This document shows positions 24,859 through 36,970 of a stretch of DNA of 64,000 nt, piece after piece. The stretch is from Sympetrum striolatum. Taxonomy: Eukaryota; Arthropoda; Insecta; Odonata; Libellulidae. The translations under genes and the position numbers were made by a program. How positions within the stretch are numbered: the stretch's first letter is position 1; each line of letters begins with the position of its first letter. Location: assembly GCA_947579665.1 (NCBI GenBank), contig OX388349.1, positions 19,004,459 to 19,068,458 of the forward strand, read 5' to 3'. The notes under the pieces are model-generated. The model was given only the letters and a program-made list of their open reading frames with translations. It had not been told where the DNA came from and did not search any database.

Positions 24859-25604
24859 AAAATAAATTATCCAGATTAATAGTGTTCCTGTGTTATATTC
24901 GCAGGTACCTAAGCTCTTGTAGTAGTTTTAATAAAACAACAACATTCAAGATACGATTGTGAAATTAGAATATTTGATAAGATATGCCAAGGATTTTGTG
25001 AAGATAATTGAGGTTGAGTTGCAATTGCACGCATTCGATCTTAAATATCGTTAACATTGTCGTTAGAAAAAACGGTGACATTTTTCTGTTCCAGCACTCG
25101 CTATCTGTCTTAGGTCGTTTTGAGATTGATTTCCATGTTTGCCCAAAATATGCAGAATTTTCCTTGAAGACATTAATTTCGCAATGAATGCTTTAGAGAC
25201 ACTGGCGCCTTATAGGCCAGAGCACAAATGGTTAATTGTATACTCGAAATTGATCTTAGTTGTTATTTATCCTATTGATAGTGTAAGTTCTGGAATATAT
25301 TATTAGTTCTCAACAAATCTGCATCTACGTCATATCGTTATTCCACAAAATTGCATTCTATCTTTCTCTGGGATCCGCTCAACGCTGCCATACTCAATAA
25401 AAAGAAAAAAATATCGATAGAATAGATGAGAAAATAATTAGGTAAATTAAAAGGGATAAAATTAAGGTGGGAATGAAGAACAAAAATAGGATCTAATTCA
25501 AAGAAAATAAATAAAGAAAATTTATTTAATCTGAAATAAACTCCCGCAAATGTAGAAAGCAGATATAAATTGAATAAATTAAATTTTGACCTTTACTTCT
25601 TTCC

Positions 25605-25703
25605 ATCTTCAGTTCAAGTCCTGAAGTCAGTCAGATCTGAAGTTGTAAGTTATCTTACGAAACCGGTCGTGTGTAAAATATACGGTGGAATTTAGTACCA
25701 GGG
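25605..25703 (+). mobile_element. Retroposon fragment with hammerhead-like core, copy 2
   Basis: CTGAAGT (25637-25643) is followed by a perfect 5-bp helix GTAAG/CTTAC (25645-25649 and 25654-25658) capped by TTAT, then GAAAC (25659-25663), CGGTCGTG, and downstream 'ACGGTGGAATTTAGTACCAG'. The layout is that of a hammerhead core, but the canonical CUGANGA has its last A replaced by T, so this copy is probably inactive. A short helix III would be needed (CCGG), as in the minimal hammerheads of Penelope-like elements. Confidence 0.4.
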
Positions 25704-27251
25704 AAAATTTTATTTCTTCAATTTATTTCTATGGGATTCCACATAGTCAAGCCCTGATACCATTGATTTTAAGTACAACGCAGAAGTGGGCGTAAGATAG
25801 TGAATTACCCAACTCTCTGTGAAGTATTCCGCTGGAACGCCGGTATGAGCCCCAGTACCATTAGCTACCAAAAGCATTTGGAAGGTTGTTAGATTCACTA
25901 GACTAGATCAGGAGGGAAGTGGTTTGATATCATTACACTTTCAGAGTCATAGACTATTACTTGAAAAACCCCCTATAAATACTGCATAGTGGACTTATTT
26001 ATGTAAAAATGGAATACTTTTTATAGCATTCATTTAGAGATGATTAAAATACATACCGTTATTCATCATCACTCAGTATCATCATCAAAATCTCCATAAT
26101 ACCTTAAGCTTTCTTACTGTATTAGCTGTGGATAAGACTCAGAAATATGTCGTTTATTAGCCACATTTTTCTATATCAAGTACCGAAAAACAAATAGAAA
26201 TTTTGTCGTTCATAAATTTACTTTTGTATGACAGATTAACTGAAAAATTAATTAGTGTATCAACATAAAACCATGCAAACAATAAATTGAACTAGGTCAA
26301 CAAGTCAACTGGTCAAAAAACCAGTCATTTAAACGTAACTAATTTTTCATGTGGTGTGCAATAACTATCAGGTAAAAGAATATTTTCGAGTCGAATGGTT
26401 AAAACTTAAAATAGAATTCAAATTTCCCACAGCCAATCTTTCTGAGTGTTACCATAGAGTAACTGTATAATTACTCTTTGGTGTTAATAAAAAATCTCAC
26501 ATGATAAATATAGCATTTTATAAATGGAAACAGAAATTTTATCTCCAAAAGTAATACTTTGAAGGCTTTTCTAACAGAAAATTAGGAACATTTAGCAGCT
26601 AAATCGGGGAGTTTCTGAAAGCCGTGTGTAGAAATCTCGAAAACAATAACCCCTTTTGCAGAAAGAGATTATCGTGATTCTCAATGAAACACAATTAAGT
26701 GTCCGCGGGTATTCGGAATCAATTTTTTGATAATCCCAACTCCGCTGCTATCGGAGGTAGAAAATCGTAGGACGCACTTTCGCAGAGTTGGAGGGAAAAC
26801 GGCGTTCCTAATTCGTGCAAAATTCACGATTCGCGAGAGGAGATTAAGCGACTGCGAATTACGGTTCCCCGTTTAACTAGTTGGCGCTAAATGGGCCGAC
26901 TCAATTTGGAAGGAATTTTCTCGCCCTAAAACTGCGCCCAACTGATCATAATGAAAGTTACAATCAGAGGAAAATATCTTCTTTCCTTTCTCTATTCAAT
27001 GAGACAGCCTCATGTATTAGTCATTGTCCATCGGAAACTGTGATCGAGGAGATTTAGTTGTTCCTGTATCAGAAAAGTATTTGCCTTCTCTTGAACATTG
27101 TGGATGATGCTTTATCAATTTATCAGAATTACTTATACGAATGAGGCGCTACAGGTTAACAGTGTAAAAATGCAAACAAGTAACCATAAATTTGGTTACT
27201 ATGGAAATATTAAAATAAAATTTGTTGTTATAAATAATTCAATAGTCAAAA
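25704..27251. other. AT-rich non-coding stretch with a GC-richer patch (about 26720-26960)
   Basis: No gene or repeat recognised. Confidence 0.4.
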
Positions 27252-27404
27252 ACTTTACAATAAACTAGGGGCTCCCGGATTTTCTTGTGGACAGCGCGTT
27301 TGCCTTTGGTGAAAGCGGTCCTGGGTTCGATTCCTGGTTAGCCAATGTGCAAAATGGCCTTTTAACTTTGCACTTTTAACAATACTACTACTTTACAATA
27401 AACA
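27252..27404 (+). mobile_element. tRNA-derived SINE with perfect 14-bp target duplication
   Basis: The 14-mer ACTTTACAATAAAC is present exactly at 27252-27265 and 27391-27404. The 125-bp insert between them starts GGGGCTCCCGG, has a degenerate D-arm region (GTGGACAGCGCG), and a strong B-box/T-arm GGTTCGATTCC within CTGGG-loop-CCTGG (about 27321-27338). It ends in a short tail (AACAATACTACT). The head is too degenerate for a functional tRNA: the D-arm and anticodon stems do not fold well. An intact duplication indicates a fairly recent insertion. Confidence 0.75.
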
Positions 27405-28849
27405 GGATTACTATGAGCAATGCAGCAATATATTTAAGTCTTTGTAAACAATACAATAATGAAAGTAAATTACAACAAAGTCAAATATCCTGAAAAATAT
27501 AAAAATTGAAGTATATTTTTACGAGAAATACAATAATGAAAATGAATATTTATATATATGCATATTGCCATGAGCATTGTAGAAATAGGTGTTCATTGTT
27601 ATAAGCACGGTAGTTGAAAAACGAGATAACAGTTCGAACGCATAACTTTTAACTATTATAGTAAACAGTAAACGATATAATAATGCAAATATATTGTAAT
27701 GAAGTTCACAGTATGAAACAAATGTTAAATAATTGGCTACTTGGAATTTGCTTTTATAGTCAAATCTCTATAATTTCGTTATCAATGTTATTTTCGTTAC
27801 TAAATAAATTAAAATTAAAACATTTTTCACTCGGCAGTTTGTTATCTTTAAACTATAAAACCTGTCAGTAAGCAAACACCATTGCAGCTAGCGTAGGACG
27901 TCATTTTGGGTAAAGACTTCTCTTCTAATTTTTATAGTAACCGATGGATAAAAACATGGACATGGCCAACAAATAATGGATCAAAAAGAATAGAAAACTC
28001 AAGCTATGCAAACATAATGAGAAAATGTCTGCAATACAACAAAATTGTACCAAAATAATATTCAGTGCGACCATTAGGGTAGTTTCCTCCTAATAACGAA
28101 GTCATATTGTTGCGAAAAATTATTGCTTCTAATAACAAAAAGTTTCAATTTAGTATTGTTATATTGTGTTATGTAACAATGGAATGTCTCGCAAGCTTAC
28201 CGATAGAACATTTGTATCTAAAATTAATTGTTTATGATCGACAATGAGCATGTATCATGAAGTTTTTGAATGCTTTACGTAGTGGATGTTCTATAAATTG
28301 CATAAATTCCATGGAAATATAGAGTCAAAGATACTAGTATTTTTCAGATCACGCTTAATTTAGAAAAGTTTCAGAAGATACCGGTTGGGTTCTCTTCTTC
28401 GTGTATTGCATAACCCTGGTCTAATTAACCTTTCCAATACAAGGAAGATTCGGAGGAAAAACCCTCTTCGAAAAATAAGCCGGTGTGCGGCATGGAGAGA
28501 TTTTTTTTACTACGTTCAAAATCTTCTTATTTGCTATCTCATTAACTTTTTGAACATCTCCATTTCACAGAGAAGCACCTTTTAGGATATATATATACAT
28601 CTCGGTGCTTTTCAAAATTGCGGAGAATTCGCCCGAAATTCCGATAATGGCGTTGTGTGCTACCCTTCATATTCCTGCGGTTTTAACGCTTCCAGGAACG
28701 GAATCCCCAAACACGAAGAAACGACCGGAAAAGGGGAATGAATGGGAATATCGGAAGCCATGCAGTGCAGAATTACGAGTTACCGAAGACGTCTTACTAT
28801 CCGGAGAGATCATTGAAAATACCTGGGATTTTATTGGCTCTACTACTGA
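27405..28849. other. AT-rich non-coding stretch
   Basis: No gene recognised. 27400-27700 contains loosely repeated ACAATAATGAAA-type motifs. The 108-codon frame at 28605-28931 opens with GTG, has no recognisable domain and runs into the tandem duplication that follows. Confidence 0.4.
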
Positions 28850-29262
28850 CATACTTTTACAGTTTGGAAATTTCGATAACAAGTTAACTATGCGAATATT
28901 TGCATACTTTCAAATTATTTTTTTCAAATAGTTGCATTCATTTAGATGCACTCATTGTTGTTAACATTAAGTTATTTTCGACCTGTATTGTTGAACGGAT
29001 AGGCTTGTTGTGAAAAGCCATTGTTAGTTCATTGGCGTAGTTTTATTGCTGGAATACTTTTAGAGTTTGACATTTTCAATACTTCTACAAGTTAATTACT
29101 CAAATATGCTGATAAACAACTTGCATACTCTCATTTTATTCAGTATTAAAAAAGTTCTATTTATTAAAATGCATCCATTGTTGTTTGCAGTAAGCTATTT
29201 ATAATTCTCATTGTTGCGTGGTTAACCTTGTTGTGTAAAGCCACTGTTAGCCCACTGTTAGA
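28850..29262. repeat. Tandem duplication, ~203-bp unit
   Basis: Two diverged units, about 28850-29040 and 29053-29262. Shared blocks in order are 'ATACTTTTA', 'AGTTTG', 'CAAGTTAA', 'TTGCATACT', 'GCATTCATT/GCATCCATT', 'TTGTTG', then 'CTTGTTGTG' and 'AAAGCCA.TGTTAG'. Old local duplication; the TTGTTG-rich vocabulary recurs in the tandem pair at 36971-37335 on the other strand. Confidence 0.65.
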
Positions 29263-31892
29263 TGCTCGCAACAGTGCTGCACGACAATCGATCATTGTTA
29301 TTGTGGTTTTAAAGAATCCGAAGAGCGTCAGAGCTCAATTCAGAGAATGTTTTGAACGCCCACATAGTTCGAAAGTATTTGAATAATGTACATTATTTAA
29401 TTTCCTACTTTTTAATACTTTCAATATAAATAGATAGGGTATTTTATACAGTATATATCTGTTAATAAATAAACTCAACTATGCATATTTTTTACCTCAT
29501 AACGATTCTTTACATTATTATTTATTTATTCTGAGTTTTATTTTACCATAGGCATTTGAGCTTAAATTAGACAGCTCATAATCGTAATACTTAAATGATA
29601 ATACAAATACGCGAATGGTGCAGCATCAAGAGCGAGTATCTTAGCACTCCTGCGCTTGAGTAATATTTGCTAGTCAGGTGAATTTGCAAAGTTTGTTAAT
29701 TTTTTCGTCGTAGTTTATCGAAAACTTTAGGCTAATGTCTAAGTTTTTATTTGTTTTCTTATGATTGCTGAAATGCAAACGTCATAATTTAAATTTATAA
29801 AGAAGCAGCTAAATAAAAACTCATGTATTAGGTTTCTTGCTGCTCACAGCTGCCATTTTGTTAAAAAATTGACTTAAAGATGATAGTGAGTATTGAAAAT
29901 GACATTTAAAGAAAGCCGCCTGCCTGAATCATCGCAACTCTTTATGTATGAGCTGCAATTTGTCAATAACAGATGATTCTTATATGGCTCAGGTGTTATT
30001 ATAATTGGCTATTTTCGATATATTATTAATGTACGTTTTTATATGCTACGTTATCTACGTTAAAAATAAAAGTCCTCTACGGCCAATACGAAACTATGTA
30101 TCTCCAAATCCCATTCGAAATTGAAACTGAATTTAATCATTCTTTAAATCGGATGATTAAGTCGCCAATGCGGTTTCAATTCCATTCCTTTCTCTATATC
30201 TTTTCCCGTTTTTTCCCCGCCATTATTTACGAAACTTCTTGAGCTCGTTGCCCCAAAGTTTTCTTTTGCTTCTCTTTATTTTTTTCCATCCAATTTAAGA
30301 TTTCGATAAAATCTATGGCGCTTATTTTTTTCGATATCCCTCAGATATTAACCCCCAGATCAGGTAAGAATTCCCAGAACTAATTTGAATATTGGAATTT
30401 GAAATACATTATTCCGAATATCATAAGCACATTTCCTTGAGCAGAGGTTTAATATACGACCCAATTTTCTTTTCGGGATTCTCTTGAGACTTGACCAAGT
30501 TTAATCGAATTTCAAAATGCCTGCGGATTTAAAATCTCCTATAAATGGATTTATGTAATTCGCCGTAAAGAATTCCTCTCTCCTTTCTCTTATAATATCT
30601 TATATAAGTCTGTGCCTTAAATATAGATTTATACATTTGAAAGAATTCGTAAATAAGAACGAAAACCCAGCTCATTGTATCCTAACTAAAATTCGGTGTG
30701 TCAGATGAACCATTTGGATATTATTCAAGGATTTGGGGCAAATGGGGTTTTTCTATTTTTTGTGTGCATGGTGGATAAATTTTGACAATTTTTCAAGGGA
30801 CTTTCCTCGAGTTGACTTATTGAAAGCATATCAATAATTATTATTATTAATTTGTTAGCCATTACAGAAAATAAATCATCTAAATACAATGTTTCAATAC
30901 TACAATATAACTTACAGCTAAACATTACTCTATTGTAATATAGCTATTTACAAGCTACAACAATGCAATATAATTTTATATTACATGACAATACAGCTAT
31001 CATTTATCTACAACAGTGCCCGAAAAGTGCTGCAATGCTTTCAAAACCTTCGTTATTAAAACAATTACGTTCGAGATCTTATATTCCTTGCTACGAATTC
31101 CTTATTTGTTATAAAAGTTTTCTCGGTGTTCCTGTTAGGCCTTCACGGTTACCGTAGAACCTAGCTAAGTGCCTACCCCTACCTTGCATCACCCTACCTG
31201 GAAATCTGCCTACTCCTATCAACTACTACCAGCTCAATCCTCATTTTCATTATTATATTTTAAAAATGATGAGTAGAAAAACTCTTTCCAACGAATTAAG
31301 CACTAAAAAACTATTATTGTTGTTAAAACACTCTTCCTATTGGATTATTTTTTAATTTAATGGGTTTTTCCTTCTTCTTCAGGTGTATGAATTGAGGCAA
31401 ACTCTGGAAAGCAAGATAAATTCCTTGAGACTGCTTTAGTACCCTTGTCTTTGCATCAGATGTGGGCTCAGGAGGAACCTCTTGCTCTGAGAGGCAGTTT
31501 GGTGAGGCATATGGGTGGTACATACCCTGCCTATTGCCGTCTTAAAGACAGTGCAGCTATTTAAAGTGAGTACAAAATCATATTAATTATATTTACTTTA
31601 AATTTTTTATCTCGTAATTCGTTGCAAAATAATTTTAGTTCCTTTTAAACTATTATCAACAGTCTTTTGCAGGTCTCATGTGTTTATTATATTCTATTGC
31701 TCTTGAAGCAGCTTTAAGATAATCATTATTCACCAGGCTAATGCTTTAAGTTTCAAACCAGCTTTCAAGCCGAATAATTTACGGTATCTAAACATTAAAA
31801 TAACGCCACCGCCTTGCCAATATCACGGTATCTATAAACTACAAAGTAGTAAAGTAGCTTTCCTGAATACAGGAATGATTTAACATATAATT
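29263..31892. other. AT-rich non-coding stretch
   Basis: No gene recognised. Around 30890-31010 there are loosely repeated ACAATATAA/TACAGCTA motifs but no clean unit. Confidence 0.4.
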
Positions 31893-32277
31893 TTAATAAT
31901 AATAATAATTTATTTAACACATACAGGTTAAATTCCCACATAGATGTGTTGTATTATAAGAACAATAAATAAATAATAAGCACTATAAACAGTGAGTGAA
32001 TGTGAAAAATAGATGAGAAGAACATAATGATAAAGAAGATGAAATGATGGAGAAGTAGGAAACGGGTGAAAGAACAAAATAGAGGGAGGAGAAAATAACT
32101 TGAATTTAGGGTAATGATTTTATGAGATTCCTGCGGATTTGTGATATTGAATCGCAGAAAAAGTCTGCGTTCGTTTTGGAGACAAATAAGTTTGCTTCCC
32201 TCACGATTCGTGGGATAGGGGAAAACTTGAAGGGGTTAACTCTGCACTGAGGTTCGTAGAACACAGGTTTAAGTTTA
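31893..32277 (-). mobile_element. Non-LTR retroelement 3' end with C-terminal coding remnant
   Basis: On the minus strand the element ends in AAATAAATTATTATTATT (tail at 31893-31912). About 230 bp further upstream an open segment of roughly 57 codons (about 32277-32110) ends in a stop. It reads FSPIPRIVREANLFV, then a C-terminal ISQIRRNLIKSLP. The spacing of a basic 'PR...R...LFV' block and a terminal 'LP' is reminiscent of the C-terminal end of Jockey/CR1-type reverse transcriptase ORFs. No RT catalytic motif is preserved, so the clade is only a guess. Confidence 0.35.
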
Positions 32278-33570
32278 AGTCAGAGAACAGAAAAGTATAA
32301 GTTCAAGCAATACAAGAATGCAAAATTCACCCAGTTTTCGTATTACAGTATAATATACTATAATGGAGATAGCTGCTAAAGATCAAGTATATGGTAATAT
32401 ATGATATGAGATAAACATAAAGCAATCCAAATCAGATTCTAGAGCACAATAAAGTAACTTATTATTACAAAGGATTCGAAAAAAGTACAAAGAGGTAATT
32501 GCGTTGTTGTAAACATAAATGCGTCACCATTTACATTCAAGCATTTTTTCTTGAACTAATTCACATTGACTGATTAACTGTCGGTATAGAACTAATTTGC
32601 ATCCTTCTCTTTGTAAACACTAGGGGTCTCCCTTTTTCTACATTGAAATCGCATTGAGCTGATATCCGTTGGGCTGAAACCTTTCCAGTGTCCGCTTAAG
32701 TGTGCGCTCTCCCAAGCAAATAGCTTTTAAAACGTCTAATGAATATCCCTCAAATTCACTCCCTCCAATTTCCTCTTTCTGACTTCGTGATTCTCCACTC
32801 GTGACCTCACAGTGCACTGCGTTTGTCTCATTAGCATTTACTCTCGATCTAATAGAGCATACATTTCATTAATCCATACATGTTAATTCTGATTGTAAGC
32901 AGTCGCTATGCTAAATGTAACATGACCTTGATGAAACATACAGTAGGGTCAATATTTGTTACCGCAACTGCATTTACAGCTATGAGCTCACCTTTATCTC
33001 TAAGTACAATAACAAATTTATCATTACATATGTAATAAAGGTGAAATGTTTTAATGATGCCGATACTATGGTTTCTGTATCAATTAACTTGAATATCACG
33101 TATTTTACTGGGCTTATGAAGTAATTCTGAGTATTCTTGGTCTTTAGTAAATATACATAAAAAAATTAAATTATGTGTACAATTTAATTTTTAAAAAGTT
33201 TCGTGTTTTACGATCATTTCCGCTATTTTTCTACTCTTCTTAAAAAATCGAAAACATTATACTACATTAAATAAATTCTTTACATATATATTATCCAAGT
33301 TCCCGTATGAGATTCCATATACAGCATTAATGCTCTAAGCATGATGGTATATGGAATCAACGTGACACCTTTTCGAAATCGCTGCACTTTACCGAAATTT
33401 CGTGATTTTATTAATACTTTTTCAATTTTGAGCGGAAAATTACTATACATTACTTTGCAATACATGATGCAAAAGAAATTGACATGCGCTTTTTTTTCGT
33501 GAAGATTTAGAATTCTATGCAATTGAACAAAAATCACCTTTGGAAAAGATATCGATATGTAATAGCCCAT
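32278..33570. other. AT-rich non-coding stretch
   Basis: No gene recognised. The 96-codon minus frame at 33280-33570 has no recognisable domain and abuts the hairpin below. Confidence 0.4.
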
Positions 33571-33684
33571 GAAAATTAGTTTTATGCACTTTCAGAAAGG
33601 ATATGAATATGAAATTATGATCATTAAGTGAATCCCTAAATTTCATATTCATATCCTTTCTAGAAGTGCATACAATTAATTTTC
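33571..33684. repeat. Long near-perfect hairpin (46-bp arms, 22-nt loop)
   Basis: Arm 33571-33616 (GAAAATTAGTTTTATGCACT...) is the inverse complement of 33639-33684 with about four mismatches, around a loop of about 22 nt. The inner 22 bp of the stem (AGAAAGGATATGAATATG core) are uninterrupted. It could be a palindromic MITE remnant, a product of replication-fork template switching, or a transcribed hairpin RNA precursor. No target duplication is visible. Confidence 0.85.
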
Positions 33685-34487
33685 AAAAATTACCTGACTG
33701 CATTTCTTATGAGAATTACTGAAATCAGATAAATAAATATAAAACTTGATTAGTAAATTCATTAATTGATGTATAAATTATTGAATGCATAAATGTACAC
33801 AGTGTGATATACATTGTAGTAGATTGTGGTAAATGTCCGGGAGAGGTTATTTCGCTTTAATTATCGGTCAAAGGAATTCCTGCAATGCACGTATGGTAAT
33901 GATACGGAAAATCCGTCTCGACACGCGAATATGTCCCGAAGAATGCAAAACGAAGTAATTTCTAGTTTTGAGAGCGAAATGATGTATTCCGCCGCTTAAT
34001 GGCTTGTATTGGCGCCACAATCGTTTTATATTCACATCAGGCTATTTATGGACTGCAGATCCAATGGAGGAAGTTGAGGCACGCTTTTTGGCCGTTTTAC
34101 GCGAATTATGCGACTTTGAAACTGCTGAGCCATTTCTGCAAATATGGCACAAACAGTGCACGCGGACTTGATTCGGTTTGCGCGGGCAGAAGTTATTATT
34201 TGCGGCCCACAGAGGTCTCTGATGACCGCTTGGAATGCTTAAATATTTGATGAAGAGAGTGATAAACACCAAAAAGATGAATACTTATGCACCCTGATGC
34301 TGTTACGTTTATGCGTAAGCATGTTCTTTTCCCCATAACTTTATTCTTATTCTTCGCTGCGGCCATACACATTCTCATATATTTTGATCATCTCTCTTCT
34401 GAAATTTTATGCACCTAATTACTATTACTATTATTTTTTCAGAAATACTGTAAGTAAAGCAACCATTTGATAAGAGTGGTTGTACAA
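33685..34487. other. Non-coding stretch with a GC-richer patch (about 33830-34250)
   Basis: Overlapping short frames on both strands (33999-34250 plus, 34042-34272 minus), none with a recognisable domain. Confidence 0.4.
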
Positions 34488-35170
34488 TAGGATGTATCAC
34501 GAAAAACCTTTTTTCGAAATTTCAAATTTCAAGTCGATAAAAAGTTGTCACATATTTACCGAAAAAAAGTTTAGCCGAATTGAAAAAAAAAAAAATGTTA
34601 GTCGAATTGAAAAAAATTTAGGTATCCCGGAACGGGCTTAAAGTTTCTTTTCTTTTGTCAGGAACGTAGATTTTTATGGTTTTTAAAAACATAAATACAA
34701 ACTAAATTTTTTTTTCAAGTAAAAAAATGTAAAGTTCAAATTGTTAATGAACAGTATAAGAAATTATATCTGTCATGCAACATCTACGCATCCGGGATTA
34801 GCAGTACAATTGTTATTTTTTTAAATTAAGGTCTATTGTTGACCATTTCATTTACTTGTAGTCTACTTTTTCATTTAGAAATTTCTTAAAACCATGGAAA
34901 TTAAAATATTCCAAACAAAATAATATAATTTTTATGCTGCTAAACATTCCAAACTTAACATTCTTGTACTTGAAAACAATAATTTGCTTTGTACTTATGT
35001 ATGAAAAAATTAAAATCTTCGTTTTTGACAAAACAAAATCAAACTTTAGGGCCGTTAGGGGAGACCTAAATATTTTTCAGTTCGAAAAAAACTTTTTTGA
35101 GTAAGTATGTTACCTTTTTATTAACTTGAAGTTTTGAATTTCGAATAAAAGTTTTTCGTTATGCACCCTA
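34488..35170. mobile_element. Long-TIR MITE (679 bp, TA borders)
   Basis: Left end from 34490 (GGATGTATCACGAAAAACC) and right end read inward from 35168 (GGGTGCATAACGAAAAACT) match with interruptions for nearly 200 bp. Paired blocks are 'TTTCAAGTCGATAAAAAG'/'CTTCAAGTTAATAAAAAG', 'TTTAGGTATCCC'/'TTTAGGTCTCCC' and 'TTTTGTCAGGAACGTAGATT'/'TTTTGTCAAAAACGAAGATT'. TA lies at both borders (34488-34489 and 35169-35170). The left arm has an extra local duplication around 'CGAATTGAAAAAA'. There is no coding capacity, so it is a non-autonomous DNA transposon. A TA target fits Tc1/mariner-like families, but the superfamily is not certain. Confidence 0.8.
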
Positions 35171-35735
35171 TGTGCATTTCTTATTATACATATATAAGGA
35201 GTCGTACATTGTCAAGTGATAACTAAGTAGCCCTTACTTGGTCTGGCAGTATAAGTTGAGGGTAAAACAGAATATCAGTCATGCATTTGCTCAAGGAGAA
35301 AGGAGACCCATTAGAAAACCTCACTCAGCCAGAAGTAAATACATATACATTATCCAACTTTTTTACAAACATAATCCCACCTCACGAACAAAAATACATT
35401 TTTACGAATCACATAAAATCAGCAAAACCTAACGGAATTTCTTTAGGTATTATTACTATTTATTTTTCGTTACCTTGAAGGTAGGTTATTAAATTATTCA
35501 AGGTAACCCTCTCAATGAAAGAATCTCGGTAAATCCTCCGTTTTTCAGAGCTTTGAATTTATTTAGCTCTTGTAGTCATTTTTTTCTGTCTATCCTATCC
35601 ATATGCTGCAATCTATGTTAAGACAGTAAATACACTTATCACTTAATTTAAATCATCATTAGGTCATCACCAAGTCAATTGTTAGCTTTTTCTTCTAGTT
35701 TTTCTTACGTTACCTGATATACTTGACCATGCTTC

Positions 35736-35879
35736 TTAAAATAACCAACTTTCTCTACCATACAGCAAGATGGATCCAAGCACATTCCCGTATTTCCTTC
35801 TCTTTCTACTGCATTCTAGTCTATTGACTAACCGCAGGCTATCTTCTTTCTCATCTATCCACGCACATTTCTTTACATT
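35736..35879 (-). pseudogene. Possible reverse-transcriptase remnant of a non-LTR retrotransposon
   Basis: Minus-strand open segment of about 47 codons ending in TAA. It contains the string GSILLYGRESW, which resembles the LLYGxExW motif in the C-terminal part of many non-LTR reverse transcriptases. Upstream residues are charged (IDEKEDSLRLVNRLECS). The fragment is short and its catalytic YxDD motif is not seen nearby. No host gene is proposed. Confidence 0.3.
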
Positions 35880-36970
35880 CTTCCATTCGTAGGTACTTTC
35901 ACACACAATTGCAAAACCATGCTCCTATTTATCATCGTTAACATATTTATTCTATTTAGAAAAATTCGATACATTTATACTTCGTTTATTATATAAATCA
36001 CAACAGTTCTTAATTTTATATCTAGTATGGATCGCTGGTTACACTTCCAGTTCTGTTTTTCTTTAGAGTTAATGAATGTATCCCTTTAGGTTGTGCTTTG
36101 CCGTTATGTTCAAATATATAAGCTAGGATTGCTAGTAATATATCTGTATTTGAAATGAATGGATCCCGAATGATTAATATTTGAATTGGGCTATCATAAT
36201 AGCCCCATCAAGTTTATTGGGCTAGTTTTGTAGCAATATAATCTACCCAGAGTGTTTGAAACGTTAGCTGTTTGGGTAATTTATTTCATGTGTACCGCTC
36301 TGATAATCCTACTATATAAATTGGTGTATTTATTTTTCAAACCAGCAATTACTATTTTCGATAGCGTATACAGAAACTTCAATTACGAATATAGCCCTGG
36401 TCTATTCTATATCGAAGTTTAGCTCATTATAAAAGAGTTGGTTAATCTGGAGTATCGGATAACTAGGGTGTAGAGAACTATATTGATGGTGGTAAATATT
36501 TATTTGATTTATCAATATATTGTCGACCTATATATTTGCCTGCTATTTTACTTTCTCTTAAACACTCATTGCAATCTGCCTCAGGCTCGTCATCAGTGAA
36601 ACGTACGATTTCCAATTCGCCAATTTTCGCGGATATTTTCCCGCAATTTCCGAGTTAAAGAGGCTCTGCGTACTTTGTATCGACCCCCCGTCTCACCGTG
36701 ACACGGAATTTCAAGCCTCCTGCGGAGTTATTGACCTAAAGGTGGAATGCATATGTCATTACCTGCATTTCGCTTTTGCGGCTACCCGATACTTTTATTC
36801 AACATTCCATCGCCGTATTTAGGCCACAGCATCCGCTTTGTAATAATTAATATGGGTGGAATATCTCCTTCATTGGCGTTTAATTCCGAAGTACGTATCG
36901 GATATCTCTCAGCAGGCTCGATAATTGTAAAATGTCTGGAGAATTTTAATTTTTTGGGAAGAAAACAATG
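35880..36970. other. Non-coding stretch with a GC-richer patch (about 36590-36960)
   Basis: No gene recognised. Opposed frames at 36747-36971 (plus) and 36782-37084 (minus) lie over the patch and show no domain. Confidence 0.4.

Noticed and set aside
28605..28931. 108-codon plus-strand frame
   Set aside because: It starts with GTG, has no recognisable domain and runs into an old tandem duplication.
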